64,000 nucleotides of DNA. Origin: Ensifer adhaerens. Its GTDB lineage: Bacteria; Pseudomonadota; Alphaproteobacteria; Rhizobiales; Rhizobiaceae. The position numbers were made by a program, and so were the translations under genes. Position 1 is the first letter of the stretch. Each line of letters begins with the position of its first letter. The stretch is from the NCBI RefSeq assembly GCF_028993555.1, contig NZ_CP118611.1, forward strand, positions 1,697,501 through 1,761,500, written 5' to 3'. Positions 16,650 to 25,698 of the stretch are shown here, piece after piece. The notes under the pieces were generated by a model. The model was not told the DNA's origin. It worked only from the letters and a program-made list of their open reading frames with translations, and searched no databases.

Positions 16650-18248
16650 TCAGGCATTGCCGCGGATCATGTCTGCGGCCTTTTCCCCGATCATGATCGT
16701 TGCCGCATTGGTGTTGGACCCGACAAGGCTCGGCATGGTGGAACTGTCGCAGATGCGGATGCCATCAAGCCCGTGCACACGCAGTTGCGGATCGACCACA
16801 GACATCTCATCACGGCCCATCTTGCAGGTGCAGGTCGGATGATAGGAGGTACGGCCATACTGGCGGGTATAGGCGACGTAATCCGCGTCCGTGCGGACAT
16901 CCCGGCCCGGGAAGTGCCTGACCTTGATGTATTTCTGCAGCGAAGGCTGGGCGAAGATCTCCTGACTGATCTTCACGCCTTCGACCGAGATCTTCACGTC
17001 TTCGGGATCGGCGAGGAAGTTCGGATCGATGATCGGAAGGTCGTGCGGATCTGCCGAGCGCAGGGTCACCGTGCCACGTGACTTCGGGCGTAGCGTGTAG
17101 GAATTGAGCGTAATGCCGGAGGAACCCTTGGGCACGCTAGGCACGCCGGCTTCCGCGCCGGCGCCTGCGAGGAAATGGAACTGCAGGTCCGGATAGGGGC
17201 TCGTCGTGTCGCCGTACCAGAATGCCCCGCCCTCAACCACGTTGGAGGTGATGGGGCCGGAGTTGAACAGCGTATATTGAAGGCCCGCCCAGATCGACCA
17301 ATGCAGCCTGTTGTACTTGTCGAGGCTGTCGTGATCCTTCAACTCCGCGACGATATCGACGCCGAAATGGTCCTGCAGGTTTTCGCCGACGCCAGCCAGA
17401 TCTTGGATCACGTCGATGCCGTGGCTGCGAAGCGCCGCGGCGGGACCGACGCCTGAAAGCATCATCAGCTTCGGCGTGCCGATCGCACCCGAGGTCAAGA
17501 GCACCTCGCTATCGGCACGCGCGGTCATCCGCTTGCCATCGACCTGATAGTCGACGCCGACGGCACGTCGCCCTTCGAAGACGACGCGCAGCACGAGCGC
17601 CCCGGTGATGACCGTGAGGTTCTTGCGCTTCAGGGCCGGCCTCAGGTAGCCGACCGCCGCAGAGCAACGACGGTTGTTCCGCGTTGTTGTCTGGTAAACG
17701 CCAGAACCTTCCTGGACCGGACCGTTGAAATCAGGATTGTAGGGTATGCCGAGTTCCTGGCAGCTTTGCACGAAGGCGCGCGTCATGCGCTGCGGCTCGG
17801 GAATGTTCGACACAGCGAGCGGGCCATCTGTTCCGTGCCACGTACCCGAGAGGATCGAATTGCCCTCGGAACGCAGGAAGTACTTCTGAATGTCCTTGAA
17901 GCCCCAGCCTTCGGCACCCTCCTCGACCCAGCGGTCGTAATCACCAGGATGCCCACGCGTGAACACCTCGGCATTGATCGAGGAGCCGCCACCGAGCACC
18001 TTTGCCTGGGCATAGAGGATTTCGCGGTTGTTGGCGTGTTTCTGCGGCGCCGTTTTCAGCCCCCAGGTCAAAGGGCCGGAGGTCATCTTGGCGAAGCCGA
18101 CGGGCATGTGGATCAGCGGATGGCTGTCGCGCCCGCCGGCCTCGATGAGGCAGACGCGCGCCGACGGATTTTCAGAGAGCCGCGCCGCCAATACGCAACC
18201 GGAGGATCCTCCTCCGACGATCACATAATCATAGCCTTGCGACATCAT
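16650..18248 (-). CDS. GMC-family FAD oxidoreductase (choline/alcohol dehydrogenase-like)
   Basis: This 532-residue enzyme has the N-terminal FAD-binding YVIVGGGSSGCVLAARLSE, the GMC signature 1 region KVLGGGSSINAEVFTRGHPGDYD, and signature 2 LLTSGAIGTPKLMMLSGVGPA. The C-terminal active-site region is TSYHPTCTCKMG (catalytic His) with SNTNAATIMIGEKAADMI. Length and motifs are close to BetA and PEG/alcohol dehydrogenases. It overlaps the aldehyde dehydrogenase stop through ATGA, giving start 18248; ATG 18257 is an alternative. It is the last gene of the ABC importer operon. It would oxidise a primary alcohol to an aldehyde for the adjacent dehydrogenase. Choline is not implied by the rest of the cluster. 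Confidence 0.92.
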   Translation of the reverse strand: MMSQGYDYVIVGGGSSGCVLAARLSENPSARVCLIEAGGRDSHPLIHMPVGFAKMTSGPLTWGLKTAPQKHANNREILYAQAKVLGGGSSINAEVFTRGHPGDYDRWVEEGAEGWGFKDIQKYFLRSEGNSILSGTWHGTDGPLAVSNIPEPQRMTRAFVQSCQELGIPYNPDFNGPVQEGSGVYQTTTRNNRRCSAAVGYLRPALKRKNLTVITGALVLRVVFEGRRAVGVDYQVDGKRMTARADSEVLLTSGAIGTPKLMMLSGVGPAAALRSHGIDVIQDLAGVGENLQDHFGVDIVAELKDHDSLDKYNRLHWSIWAGLQYTLFNSGPITSNVVEGGAFWYGDTTSPYPDLQFHFLAGAGAEAGVPSVPKGSSGITLNSYTLRPKSRGTVTLRSADPHDLPIIDPNFLADPEDVKISVEGVKISQEIFAQPSLQKYIKVRHFPGRDVRTDADYVAYTRQYGRTSYHPTCTCKMGRDEMSVVDPQLRVHGLDGIRICDSSTMPSLVGSNTNAATIMIGEKAADMIRGNA

Positions 18249-19741
18249 GCGATCCAATGCGAACGCTTGCCGATCTCGACGTGAACGGACTTCACCTGTG
18301 TGTACTCCTCCACTCCGTACATGCCAGCCTCGCGGCCCCAGCCGGACTGCTTGAAACCACCGAGCGGCATTTCAGGACCACCCGCCATGATCGTGTTGAC
18401 CCAGAAGCGACCGGCACGCACTTTCCTTGTCACGGTCAGCGCCTTGTCGATGTTCTTCGTCCACACGCTCGCCGCCAGGCCATAGACGGTGTCGTTGGCG
18501 AGCTGGATGGCTTCCTCGACCGTGTCGAAATGCATGGAGCACAGAACCGGGCCGAAAATCTCGTCGCGCGCAATCGCCATGTCGCGGGAAACGCAGGAGA
18601 AAAGCGTCGGCGCGATGTACTGGCCGTGGCCAAGATCAATCGTTTCGCCGCCAGTGAGGAGCCTGGCGCCGGCCGTCTTGCCCTTGGCAATATAGTCCAG
18701 GATCGTGGCGTTCTGGGCCTCGGTGGTGATGGCGCCGACCTGGGTGCCTTCGTCCAAGGGATCGCCGACCCGGATCTTTTTCATCTTCTCGACAAGCAGT
18801 TTCTCGAACTCCGCCGCAACAGAGCGCTCGACGATCAGGCGCGACGAGGAAACGCAGCATTGTCCGGTGTTGAAGCTGATGCCGAAGGCGGCGCCGTCAG
18901 CGGCGTCCTCAAGGTCGGAATCGGCAAAGACGATGATCGGATTTTTGCCACCGAGCTCGAGGCCCAGTTTCTTGAAGTTGCTGTCGGCGGCAGCGTGGAC
19001 GCAGGAGCGCCCCACGGCCGTCGATCCCGTGAAGGAAAGCATGTCGACGTCAGGGTGTTCGGCCAGCGCCTGCCCGATCGAGCGGCCGGAACCGGTGACA
19101 ACGTTATAGACGCCCGCAGGCAGGCCCGCTTCGGCCAGAACCTCGGCCAGAAGCAGCGTGGTCACGGAGGTGACTTCGGACGGCTTCACCACCATGGTGC
19201 AACCGGACGCCAGAATGAAAGGCACGCGCTCGCACAGGATCAGGAACGGGAAATTCCAGGGTGTGATCAGGCCGATGACGCCGATCGGCTCGCGCAGCAC
19301 CATGCCGAACAGGTCGTCACCGAGCGAATTGAAGCTGTCGCCGTGCAGGAGGCGTGCGGCACCTGCGCCGACCTCGAAGCAGGCAATGCAATGATCGATC
19401 TCGCCGCGCGCCTGCGAGATCGGCTTGCCGTTTTCGAGCGTCTCCCAATAGGCGATCTCGTCCCGGCGGCGACGCAGGATTTCGGCGACGCGCAAGAGCA
19501 CGCCGGCGCGCGCTGCACCGGAAATCCCGGACCAGCGGCGATCCTCGAACGCAATGCGCGCCGCAGCCACCGCCGCGTTCAGATCATCGACCGTGCAGCG
19601 AACGGTGCGCGTGACCGGCGTACCATGGCCCGGCGATCTGCGTTCGAAGTGGTCGGTCCCTTCTTTCCACTGCCCGTCGACGAAGAACCCGAAGCTGCGC
19701 GCTGCGGACGGGGGAGCAAGAAACGTGTTCGTCTGGTCCAT
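18245..19741 (-). CDS. NAD(P)-dependent aldehyde dehydrogenase
   Basis: This 498-residue enzyme is a full-length ALDH. It has the oxyanion and NAD segments VIGLITPWNFPFLIL, GCTMVVKPSEVTSVTTLLLAE, the Rossmann loop FTGSTAVGR and the general base in LELGGKNPIIVFADSDLEDA. The catalytic Cys lies in FNTGQCCVSSSRLIVERS, near residue 300. Tail motifs are EIFGPVLCSMHFDTVEEAI, ANDTVYGLAASVWT and PLGGFKQSGWGREAGMYGVEEYTQVKSVHVEI. It fits the betaine-aldehyde/gamma-glutamyl-aldehyde type but specificity cannot be read. It sits between the alcohol dehydrogenase gene (22-base gap) and the GMC gene (overlap). It would turn the aldehyde into an acid, a natural substrate for the CoA-transferase. Confidence 0.95.
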   Translation of the reverse strand: MDQTNTFLAPPSAARSFGFFVDGQWKEGTDHFERRSPGHGTPVTRTVRCTVDDLNAAVAAARIAFEDRRWSGISGAARAGVLLRVAEILRRRRDEIAYWETLENGKPISQARGEIDHCIACFEVGAGAARLLHGDSFNSLGDDLFGMVLREPIGVIGLITPWNFPFLILCERVPFILASGCTMVVKPSEVTSVTTLLLAEVLAEAGLPAGVYNVVTGSGRSIGQALAEHPDVDMLSFTGSTAVGRSCVHAAADSNFKKLGLELGGKNPIIVFADSDLEDAADGAAFGISFNTGQCCVSSSRLIVERSVAAEFEKLLVEKMKKIRVGDPLDEGTQVGAITTEAQNATILDYIAKGKTAGARLLTGGETIDLGHGQYIAPTLFSCVSRDMAIARDEIFGPVLCSMHFDTVEEAIQLANDTVYGLAASVWTKNIDKALTVTRKVRAGRFWVNTIMAGGPEMPLGGFKQSGWGREAGMYGVEEYTQVKSVHVEIGKRSHWIA

Positions 19742-19763
19742 CTGGTACCTCCACTTCGATAAT

Positions 19764-20798
19764 TTACGCCGCGATGGCGATCTGGGTCTTCAGGTGTTGC
19801 GGCCGCTCGCCGATCGTCTCGAAGGCTTCCTGAATGGCCTCCAGCGGATAGCTTGCCTTGGTGAACTCCTGCGTGCGGAACCGGCCATGCGACAGAAGCG
19901 TGAGTGCGTCGTGCATATCCTCGCCCATCCCGGCAACAGAACCTTTGAGGCTCCCTTCTTCCAACACCGTCCGCAGGCTGTCGAGCGCTACGGTCTCGCC
20001 GGGCGGGGTGATGCCGAAAAAGGCGACGTGGCCGCCGCGGCGCGCGAGATCGAAAGCCTGTTCGTAGAGCTTCCGGTTGCCGACGCTCTCGATCACAAGA
20101 TCGGCCCCGCGTCCACCAGTCATCTTGTGAACCACGGCCTTCAGTTCGGTTGGATCCGACACCGCCGCATCCGCCCCGGCCTCGATCGCCATGCGGCAAC
20201 GGTCCGGCGAAAGGTCGGCGACAATGATCGGCGCAGCGCCGACAAGCCGCATCATCTGCACATGCAGGTTTCCGATCGGTCCGGCACCGAAGATGAGGAC
20301 CGATTGGCCGAACGTCGCCTGCGCCTTGCGCGCCGCGCGAACGACGCAGGCAACCGGCTCCGTGAGCGCAAGCACCGCATCGGCGATGTCAGCCTCAGCC
20401 GGGATCGCCAGTCGCGCCGGAACCGCTACATATTCGGCAAAGGCACCGTCCCGACCGATGCCGACCTGCGTGACCTCGGCGCAGTTCAGAACCTCGTTGC
20501 GGCGGCACCAGAAACAGCTGCCGCAGCCGATGTTGATATCGACCACCACGCGCGCTCCGACAGCAAGATGTCGAACGTTGGCGCCACGCTCGGCGATCGT
20601 GCCGCAGAATTCGTGTCCTGGGACGAGCGGAAGCCGATCGGCCGCATAATGGCCGTTGAAGATATGGATATCCGTACCGCAGATGCCGGTGCGCGCGACC
20701 CGGACGAGCACATCGTCCGGTCCGACGATCGGCATGGCGACCTCCCGAACCTCGAAGCGTTTCGCGGCAGTGAGCACGGCGGCGCGCATGGTCGTCAT
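19764..20798 (-). CDS. Zinc-dependent alcohol dehydrogenase (MDR, sorbitol/threonine dehydrogenase-like)
   Basis: This 344-residue enzyme starts at ATG 20798 with AGGAG eight bases upstream; GTG 20804 is an alternative. Catalytic zinc ligands are C and GHE (TGICGTDIHIFNGHY, LVPGHEFCGTIAERG). The structural zinc cluster is GCGSCFWCRRNEVLNC. The nucleotide site is VLIFGAGPIGNLHVQMMRL. It is a polyol/threonine-type MDR. The gene lies directly behind the second permease gene of the ABC importer and before the aldehyde dehydrogenase, so it probably oxidises a secondary or primary hydroxyl of the imported substrate. Confidence 0.9.
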   Translation of the reverse strand: MTTMRAAVLTAAKRFEVREVAMPIVGPDDVLVRVARTGICGTDIHIFNGHYAADRLPLVPGHEFCGTIAERGANVRHLAVGARVVVDINIGCGSCFWCRRNEVLNCAEVTQVGIGRDGAFAEYVAVPARLAIPAEADIADAVLALTEPVACVVRAARKAQATFGQSVLIFGAGPIGNLHVQMMRLVGAAPIIVADLSPDRCRMAIEAGADAAVSDPTELKAVVHKMTGGRGADLVIESVGNRKLYEQAFDLARRGGHVAFFGITPPGETVALDSLRTVLEEGSLKGSVAGMGEDMHDALTLLSHGRFRTQEFTKASYPLEAIQEAFETIGERPQHLKTQIAIAA

Positions 20799-20808
20799 CG
20801 CCACTCTC

Positions 20809-21750
20809 CTACTTCACGGTGCGCAGCTTGGCGCGATCGATCGTCAGTGCAATGGCGATGATCAACACGGCGCCGAAGACGATCTGCTGCCGGGTCGCGT
20901 CGATCTCGAAATAAAGCATCGAAGAACGGATGACTGCGACGATCAGGGTGCCGACGACGGTGTTCATCACGCCGCCGACACCGCCTGTCAAAGGCGTGCC
21001 ACCGACCAGCACGGCAACGATTGCCGGCAACAGGAACCCATTGGCGATCGTCGGTGCGCCGCCGGAGAGCTTGACCGCAAAGAGCAGGCCGGCAATGGAC
21101 GCAAGTGCACCGGAGATCGCGAATGCAAGGATCTTGTAGCGCGCGACATCGAGACCTGACGCGGCAGCGGCCAGCTCGCCGGCGCCGACCGCCTTCAGAA
21201 CGCGGCCGAGCGTCGTGCGCCGCTCGATGAAGAGGCAGAGAGCAACGAGTCCGGCCGCAATCAGGAGTTCATTGGGGACGCCCCAGGTATGGCTAATCAT
21301 CCAGCCGAAGGTCTCGTTGCGCTGAGTGGCGTCCATGTTGAGCGCGCGTTGGCCCGAAAGCCATTGCGCAACCGAGAACGCAACGCCGCCGACCGCAAGC
21401 GTGGAGATGAAGGACGGCACGAAGAGCCGTGTCGTCACGAAACCAGAAAGCGTGCCAAGGAGAAAGCCGGCAACGACGCAAAGCACGGCAACCCAGGCAC
21501 CGAACGAGGCAAGGTAAACCGAGGCGATGACCGTCACCATGTTTGCCATCGACTGGGCCGACAGGTCGATGCCGCCGATATAGATGGCGAAGGTGAGACC
21601 GAGCGCCATGATGAACAGCGGCACGATGTCGCCGGCAATGCCGAGCAGGTTCGTGGGTCGCAGGAAGCCGGGATCGGTGATCCCGACGATGGCGACGAGC
21701 ACCAGGAGCGTTATCCAGGGAAGGTGCGGTTTGAGGCGCTGAATATCCAT
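20809..21750 (-). CDS. Ribose-type ABC transporter permease (RbsC-like)
   Basis: This 313-residue inner-membrane protein has 8-10 hydrophobic segments and the BPD_transp_2 signature (PLFIMALGLTFAIYIGGIDLSAQSMANMVTVIA). Later come ARYKILAFAISGALASIAGLLFAVKLSGGAPTIANGFLLPAIVAVLVGGTPLTGG and GTLIVAVIRSSMLYFEID. It is one of two permeases in this importer, encoded on either side of the ATPase, so the channel is probably a heterodimer rather than the usual RbsC homodimer. Confidence 0.92.
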   Translation of the reverse strand: MDIQRLKPHLPWITLLVLVAIVGITDPGFLRPTNLLGIAGDIVPLFIMALGLTFAIYIGGIDLSAQSMANMVTVIASVYLASFGAWVAVLCVVAGFLLGTLSGFVTTRLFVPSFISTLAVGGVAFSVAQWLSGQRALNMDATQRNETFGWMISHTWGVPNELLIAAGLVALCLFIERRTTLGRVLKAVGAGELAAAASGLDVARYKILAFAISGALASIAGLLFAVKLSGGAPTIANGFLLPAIVAVLVGGTPLTGGVGGVMNTVVGTLIVAVIRSSMLYFEIDATRQQIVFGAVLIIAIALTIDRAKLRTVK

Positions 21751-21757
21751 TGGTCCC

Positions 21758-23263
21758 TCAGATCATGTAGTGCAAAAGGTCATAGGGCGTGGGCTTGGAA
21801 CCCGGCTCGCAGGCGAACTGCTTCTGGATGCGCCCGTCCTTGACGACGATGATGGTGTGCGAAAGGCCGATTGCCTCTTCCAATGTATCGGCGACCAGCA
21901 CGATGCCGACGCCCGCCGCACTCATGGCGCGGATCATGTCGTAGACATCTTCCTTGGCGCCGATGTCGAGACCGCGCGTCGGATGGTCGAGCAGCATGAT
22001 GTCGGAGCCGGCCGAACGCCACTTGGCCAGAACCACCTTCTGCTGGTTGCCACCTGAAAGATTGCCGCAATCCGCAAACTCGGAATGGGCCTTGATCGAC
22101 AGTTTCTTGATCCATTCGCGGGCAAGTGCCCGCTCCTCGCCGACGCGCAGCACACCACCTTTCGAGCGGTGTTTCATCTGCGAAAGCGTCATGTTTTCGT
22201 AGACGTTCATGCCGGCGACAATGCCCTCGATCTTGCGCTCGCGGGGCACATAGCCGACGCCACGAGAAACCGACTGCCGCGGTGAAAGATCGGTCGCATC
22301 GCCTCCCTTGAGGCTGAGGCGGCCCGTGGTCGGCGTCAGCATGCCGTAGATCGTCCTGAGGATTGCCTCGCGTCCGGAACCCTCGGTGCCAACCAGACAA
22401 AGCACTTCGCCGGCATGCAGCTTGAGCGAGATGTCCTGGATTCGGCCGGGAAGCCCCACACGGTCCATTTCGACGAGCACCTTCGAGGCGTTGAACGGCT
22501 TTTGCAGGTGCTCGCGGTAATATTGCTTGTCGACGTTGCGGCCGACCATCTTGTGCTGGATAGCCTCGGCCGGGGCAGCGCCCCGGTCGACGACATCCAC
22601 GACCTCGCCATCCTTCATCACGTAGATGCGGTCGGAAAGCTCCATCACCTCGTCCATGCGATGCGAGACGAAGATGAAGGAGGCCCGTGTCACCAGTTCT
22701 CGGACGAGCTTGAAAAGCAGTTGCACCTCTTCCTTTGACAGAACCGAGGTCGGTTCGTCGAGCAGGATGACGAGATCGCCCTCCACGCGCTCCTCGAGCG
22801 TCAGCACCTTGGCAAGCTCGACGAGTTGACGTTGGGCAAAGGAGAGCTTCGATGTCACCATCGCCGGGTCGATATCGAGTTTCACCTTGGCGAGCTGACG
22901 GTTTGCGGCTTTCGCCATGGCCTTCCAATCGACGACACCGAAGCGGGTAAACTGTCGTTCGTAGCCGAGGAAGATGTTCTCCATGACGGTGAGGTTCGGG
23001 ATCAGGGACTGTTCCTGGAACACCATCCCGATGCCTTTCTCCATCGCCTGGCGCGGATTGGCGAAGCGAACGGGCGTTCCGTTGATGAGGACCTTGCCGC
23101 CATCGGGCTGGTAGGCGCCGTAGATCACCTTCATCAGGGTGGATTTGCCGGCGCCATTCTCCCCCACAAGCCCAACGATCTCGCCGCGCTTGATGTGGAA
23201 GTCGATGGCCTTCAGCGCGTGTACGCCGGGGAATTTCTTGTCGACAGCCTTGAGCTCGTACAT
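21758..23263 (-). CDS. Ribose-type ABC transporter ATPase, duplicated (RbsA-like)
   Basis: This protein of about 501 residues has two ABC cassettes. In cassette 1, Walker A is GENGAGKSTLMKV, the signature position reads LSFAQRQLVE and Walker B is LVILLDEPTSVL. In cassette 2, the Walker A-like GTEGSGREAILR is degenerate, the signature is LSGGNQQKVVLAKW and Walker B is IMLLDHPTRGLD. This asymmetry is normal for RbsA/MglA proteins. ATG 23263 has a GAGG upstream. GTG 23275 overlaps the preceding stop (GTGA) and is an alternative. It drives import through the two adjacent permeases. Confidence 0.93.
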   Translation of the reverse strand: MYELKAVDKKFPGVHALKAIDFHIKRGEIVGLVGENGAGKSTLMKVIYGAYQPDGGKVLINGTPVRFANPRQAMEKGIGMVFQEQSLIPNLTVMENIFLGYERQFTRFGVVDWKAMAKAANRQLAKVKLDIDPAMVTSKLSFAQRQLVELAKVLTLEERVEGDLVILLDEPTSVLSKEEVQLLFKLVRELVTRASFIFVSHRMDEVMELSDRIYVMKDGEVVDVVDRGAAPAEAIQHKMVGRNVDKQYYREHLQKPFNASKVLVEMDRVGLPGRIQDISLKLHAGEVLCLVGTEGSGREAILRTIYGMLTPTTGRLSLKGGDATDLSPRQSVSRGVGYVPRERKIEGIVAGMNVYENMTLSQMKHRSKGGVLRVGEERALAREWIKKLSIKAHSEFADCGNLSGGNQQKVVLAKWRSAGSDIMLLDHPTRGLDIGAKEDVYDMIRAMSAAGVGIVLVADTLEEAIGLSHTIIVVKDGRIQKQFACEPGSKPTPYDLLHYMI

Positions 23264-23271
23264 GGCGTGCC

Positions 23272-24246
23272 TCACTTGACGAAGGAAAGCATCTTGCGGT
23301 CGGTCGAAAGCACGACGGCAAGGATGACCAGCAGGCCGAGCATGCCGTCCTGGATGAAGTCAGGCAGGCCGATAACGACCATGCCGTTGTCGATGACGTT
23401 CACGATCAGAACGCCGACAAGGGCATTCCAGACACCGCCGATACCGCCCCAGAGCGCCACGCCACCGACAACGACCGAGGTGATTGAGACGAACATGAAA
23501 TTCGCTCCGGTCACCGATTCCGCCTGGCCGATACGGGCGACAACGAGGATCGCCGCGATGGCATAGAAGACGCCGGCAAGCGCGAAGCCGGTGACCCGGA
23601 CGCGAGTGACGTTGAGACCCGAGGCATGCGCGAGATCCTCACCTCCGCCAACGGCGTAGAAGTTGCGGCCAAGCGTCGTGTGGGTCTGGATGAACCAGGC
23701 GACGACAAGGAAGAAGGCAGCGACGTAGACCATCAACGGGAAGCCGAGCCAGCGCACGGTCAAAAGCCCACGAAAGGTCGCATCGCTCACCTTCACGATG
23801 TCTCCACCGGTGAGCAGGATCGCGGCCCCCGTGCCGACGAAGCCCATGGCAAGGCTCGCCATGAAGGACGGTATCTTGAGCTTCACATGGACCAGCCCGT
23901 TGAGCAGTCCGATCAGGCCACCGAGAAGGAGAACGAGCGGAATGGCGACCCAGCCGGAAGGGGCGAGCGAGCCGCCGAAATAGGCAAAGATGAATGCAAA
24001 GGTGACGGCCGTAAGGGAGACCGTTCCTTCCATAGAGAGGTCGATCGATCCCATGACGATAATGAAGGTGACGCCGACGGCAACCATGAGCGCCGGAGCC
24101 GCCGCAATCGCGATACGGGCGAAGTTCCGCGAGGAAAAGAAAGTCGGGTTGAGCGCAGTGAAAAAGATCACCAGTGCAATCAGCACCAGAAGCGGCGCCC
24201 ATTTGATCAAGGTTTCGCGCGATAGGCGACGTGTCACGTCAGACAC
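23272..24246 (-). CDS. Ribose-type ABC transporter permease (RbsC-like), first of two
   Basis: This 324-residue integral membrane protein has the BPD_transp_2 pattern: PALMVAVGVTFIIVMGSIDLSMEGTVSLTA, GLIGLLNGLVHVKLKIPSFMASLAMGFVG, TRVRVTGFALAGVFYAIAAILVVARIGQAES and VVVGGVALWGGIGGVWNALVGVLIVNVIDNGM. The start is GTG 24246; GTG 24237 has slightly better Shine-Dalgarno spacing. It follows the binding-protein gene by 68 bases and overlaps the ATPase gene if that starts at GTG 23275. Confidence 0.92.
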   Translation of the reverse strand: MSDVTRRLSRETLIKWAPLLVLIALVIFFTALNPTFFSSRNFARIAIAAAPALMVAVGVTFIIVMGSIDLSMEGTVSLTAVTFAFIFAYFGGSLAPSGWVAIPLVLLLGGLIGLLNGLVHVKLKIPSFMASLAMGFVGTGAAILLTGGDIVKVSDATFRGLLTVRWLGFPLMVYVAAFFLVVAWFIQTHTTLGRNFYAVGGGEDLAHASGLNVTRVRVTGFALAGVFYAIAAILVVARIGQAESVTGANFMFVSITSVVVGGVALWGGIGGVWNALVGVLIVNVIDNGMVVIGLPDFIQDGMLGLLVILAVVLSTDRKMLSFVK

Positions 24247-24314
24247 CCCTCTTTTGGAAAGTCACAAGGGGAACGGGGCGGCGGCATAGAGGCTGCCGCC
24301 CAGCTGGTCGAAAC

Positions 24315-25424
24315 TCAGTACTGGATCTGACCGTTGGACGGCCCCCAGAAGTCCTTCCAGTCGTAGGTCGGAACGGAGTCGAGATACTTCGCCTTGAACT
24401 CCGCCGCGTCCTTGGCCGTGACCAGGATCGTAGGGCCATAGAACTCGCGGTGTTCCTTCGGCTCTTCGGACGGCTTGAAGCTGCCGATCGCCGCGTGATA
24501 GGCGAGTGCTGCGCTGATGCCGCCTCCCCAGTGCGGATTGGTGAAGACGGTCGCGAGCAGCTTGCCGTCCATTACCATCTGCACGGCCTCCGGATTGCCG
24601 TCATAGGAAACGATCGGCATGTCCTCGATACCCTCGGCGCGCAGCGCTTCGATGACACCATAGGCGATGTTGTCGTTGGCGCAGTGCACGCCCTTGATCT
24701 TGTCGCCGTAGCGGGTCAGGAACGACGCCATGAGGGCCGCGCCCTTCTGCGTATCCCAGTCGGCCGGCTGCGCATCGAGCAACTCGATATTCGGGAAATC
24801 CTTGAGCGCGTTCTTGAGACCGTTCAGGCGCTCAACCGCCGGGTTGTTGGCGGCGATGCCGCCGAGGTGAACCACGCCACCTTGGCCGCCCATCGCCTCA
24901 AACAGGATGCGCGCGGTCTGTTCAGCGGGCTTCTCATCCGACCAGGTCATATGGGAAACGTAGTTGTCGCCGAAATCCCAAGGATGCAGGTCGTCGGTCT
25001 TGTTCCAGATCGTTGAGATGTAGGCGCCGGCCGCCTGAACTGCCTCGACAACAGGCCTTGCGTTGGGGCTGTCATTGGCATCGCAGGCGATCGCGCAGTT
25101 GCCGTTGTTCTTGGCAAGAAACGCCTTGATGTCGGCGAGCGACTTTTCCGTCGACCCCTCGTTGATGAGGCTGACGAGCGCGCTTTTCGGTTTGCCGAGT
25201 GATTCGACGAAAGCCTCACCACCGGAAACGACCGAATTCCAGTAGGCAGACGCCCTGTCGCGATAGCTCCAGGCAATCGCCGGATCCGACAACGCAGCCT
25301 GCGCCGCGCCACGACCGAACGCCATCGGCACGGCCATCGCGCCAACGCCGGCTGCAGCGGCAAACAAGAAGTTGCGACGGCTGACCGTCTCGCGCTCGAT
25401 AAAATCCTTAATAAAGGTCGACAT
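24315..25424 (-). CDS. Ribose-type ABC transporter substrate-binding protein with Tat signal
   Basis: This 369-residue periplasmic-binding-protein-like I family protein starts at ATG 25424 behind GGGAGGATT. The N-terminus carries a twin-arginine signal: SRRNFLFAAAAGVG near residues 15-28, a hydrophobic stretch and GRGAAQA before the likely cleavage. The mature part shows the type-1 fold (ACDANDSPNARPVVEAVQAAGAYIST, GVHCANDNIAYGVIEALRAEG, IVSYDGNPEAVQMVMDGKLLATVFTNP). It delivers the unknown substrate to the two permeases. Tat export is not the usual route for this family and could mean that the protein folds in the cytoplasm. First gene of the operon ending at 16650. Confidence 0.92.
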   Translation of the reverse strand: MSTFIKDFIERETVSRRNFLFAAAAGVGAMAVPMAFGRGAAQAALSDPAIAWSYRDRASAYWNSVVSGGEAFVESLGKPKSALVSLINEGSTEKSLADIKAFLAKNNGNCAIACDANDSPNARPVVEAVQAAGAYISTIWNKTDDLHPWDFGDNYVSHMTWSDEKPAEQTARILFEAMGGQGGVVHLGGIAANNPAVERLNGLKNALKDFPNIELLDAQPADWDTQKGAALMASFLTRYGDKIKGVHCANDNIAYGVIEALRAEGIEDMPIVSYDGNPEAVQMVMDGKLLATVFTNPHWGGGISAALAYHAAIGSFKPSEEPKEHREFYGPTILVTAKDAAEFKAKYLDSVPTYDWKDFWGPSNGQIQY

Positions 25425-25546
25425 GCCAATCCTCCCATATCCACGGTGAGCGTTCCCCGTCCCACACGGGTTGAAAAAGCGGGTTCGCAGGTGGCGGCGA
25501 ACGCTTGTCGCCTTGGCCTCCTCCGGCCTCGTCAATCCCACTTAAC

Positions 25547-25585
25547 GCACTAACTAGTTACTTCTTTACAAAACCCCGAGTCAAG
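25547..25585 (-). promoter_or_regulatory. Promoter with TetR-type operator, site 3 (ACTAACTAGTTAC core)
   Basis: The 16-mer at 25547-25562 keeps one perfect arm TAGTTAC and 4 of 7 bases in the other, and holds the perfect 10-mer TAACTAGTTA (25552-25561). On the minus strand TTGACT (25585-25580) and TAACTA (25561-25556) are 18 bases apart and drive the ABC operon. The divergent TetR gene begins about 135 bases away, which allows autoregulation. Confidence 0.75.
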
Positions 25586-25698
25586 TGCTTTTAATAGGCG
25601 CAGGCGCCGGCCGATCTGACGAAACCGCTTTGACGGATCAGCTTTGTGGCGTGTATGACTGGCGGCGCAGCATGCGCGAGGGCGACGGAGGAAGGGCT

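Noticed and set aside
18257..19762. Plus-strand open frame of about 500 codons opposite the aldehyde dehydrogenase
   Set aside because: It mirrors the dehydrogenase gene in antisense, has no family motif and shows the Arg/Gly/Asp-rich composition of GC-rich shadow frames. The minus-strand ALDH has all catalytic motifs.
21780..23321. Long minus-strand frame overlapping the double ABC ATPase in another phase
   Set aside because: Walker A, signature and Walker B motifs are only in the frame 21758-23263. The alternative reads as Arg/His-rich shadow sequence.
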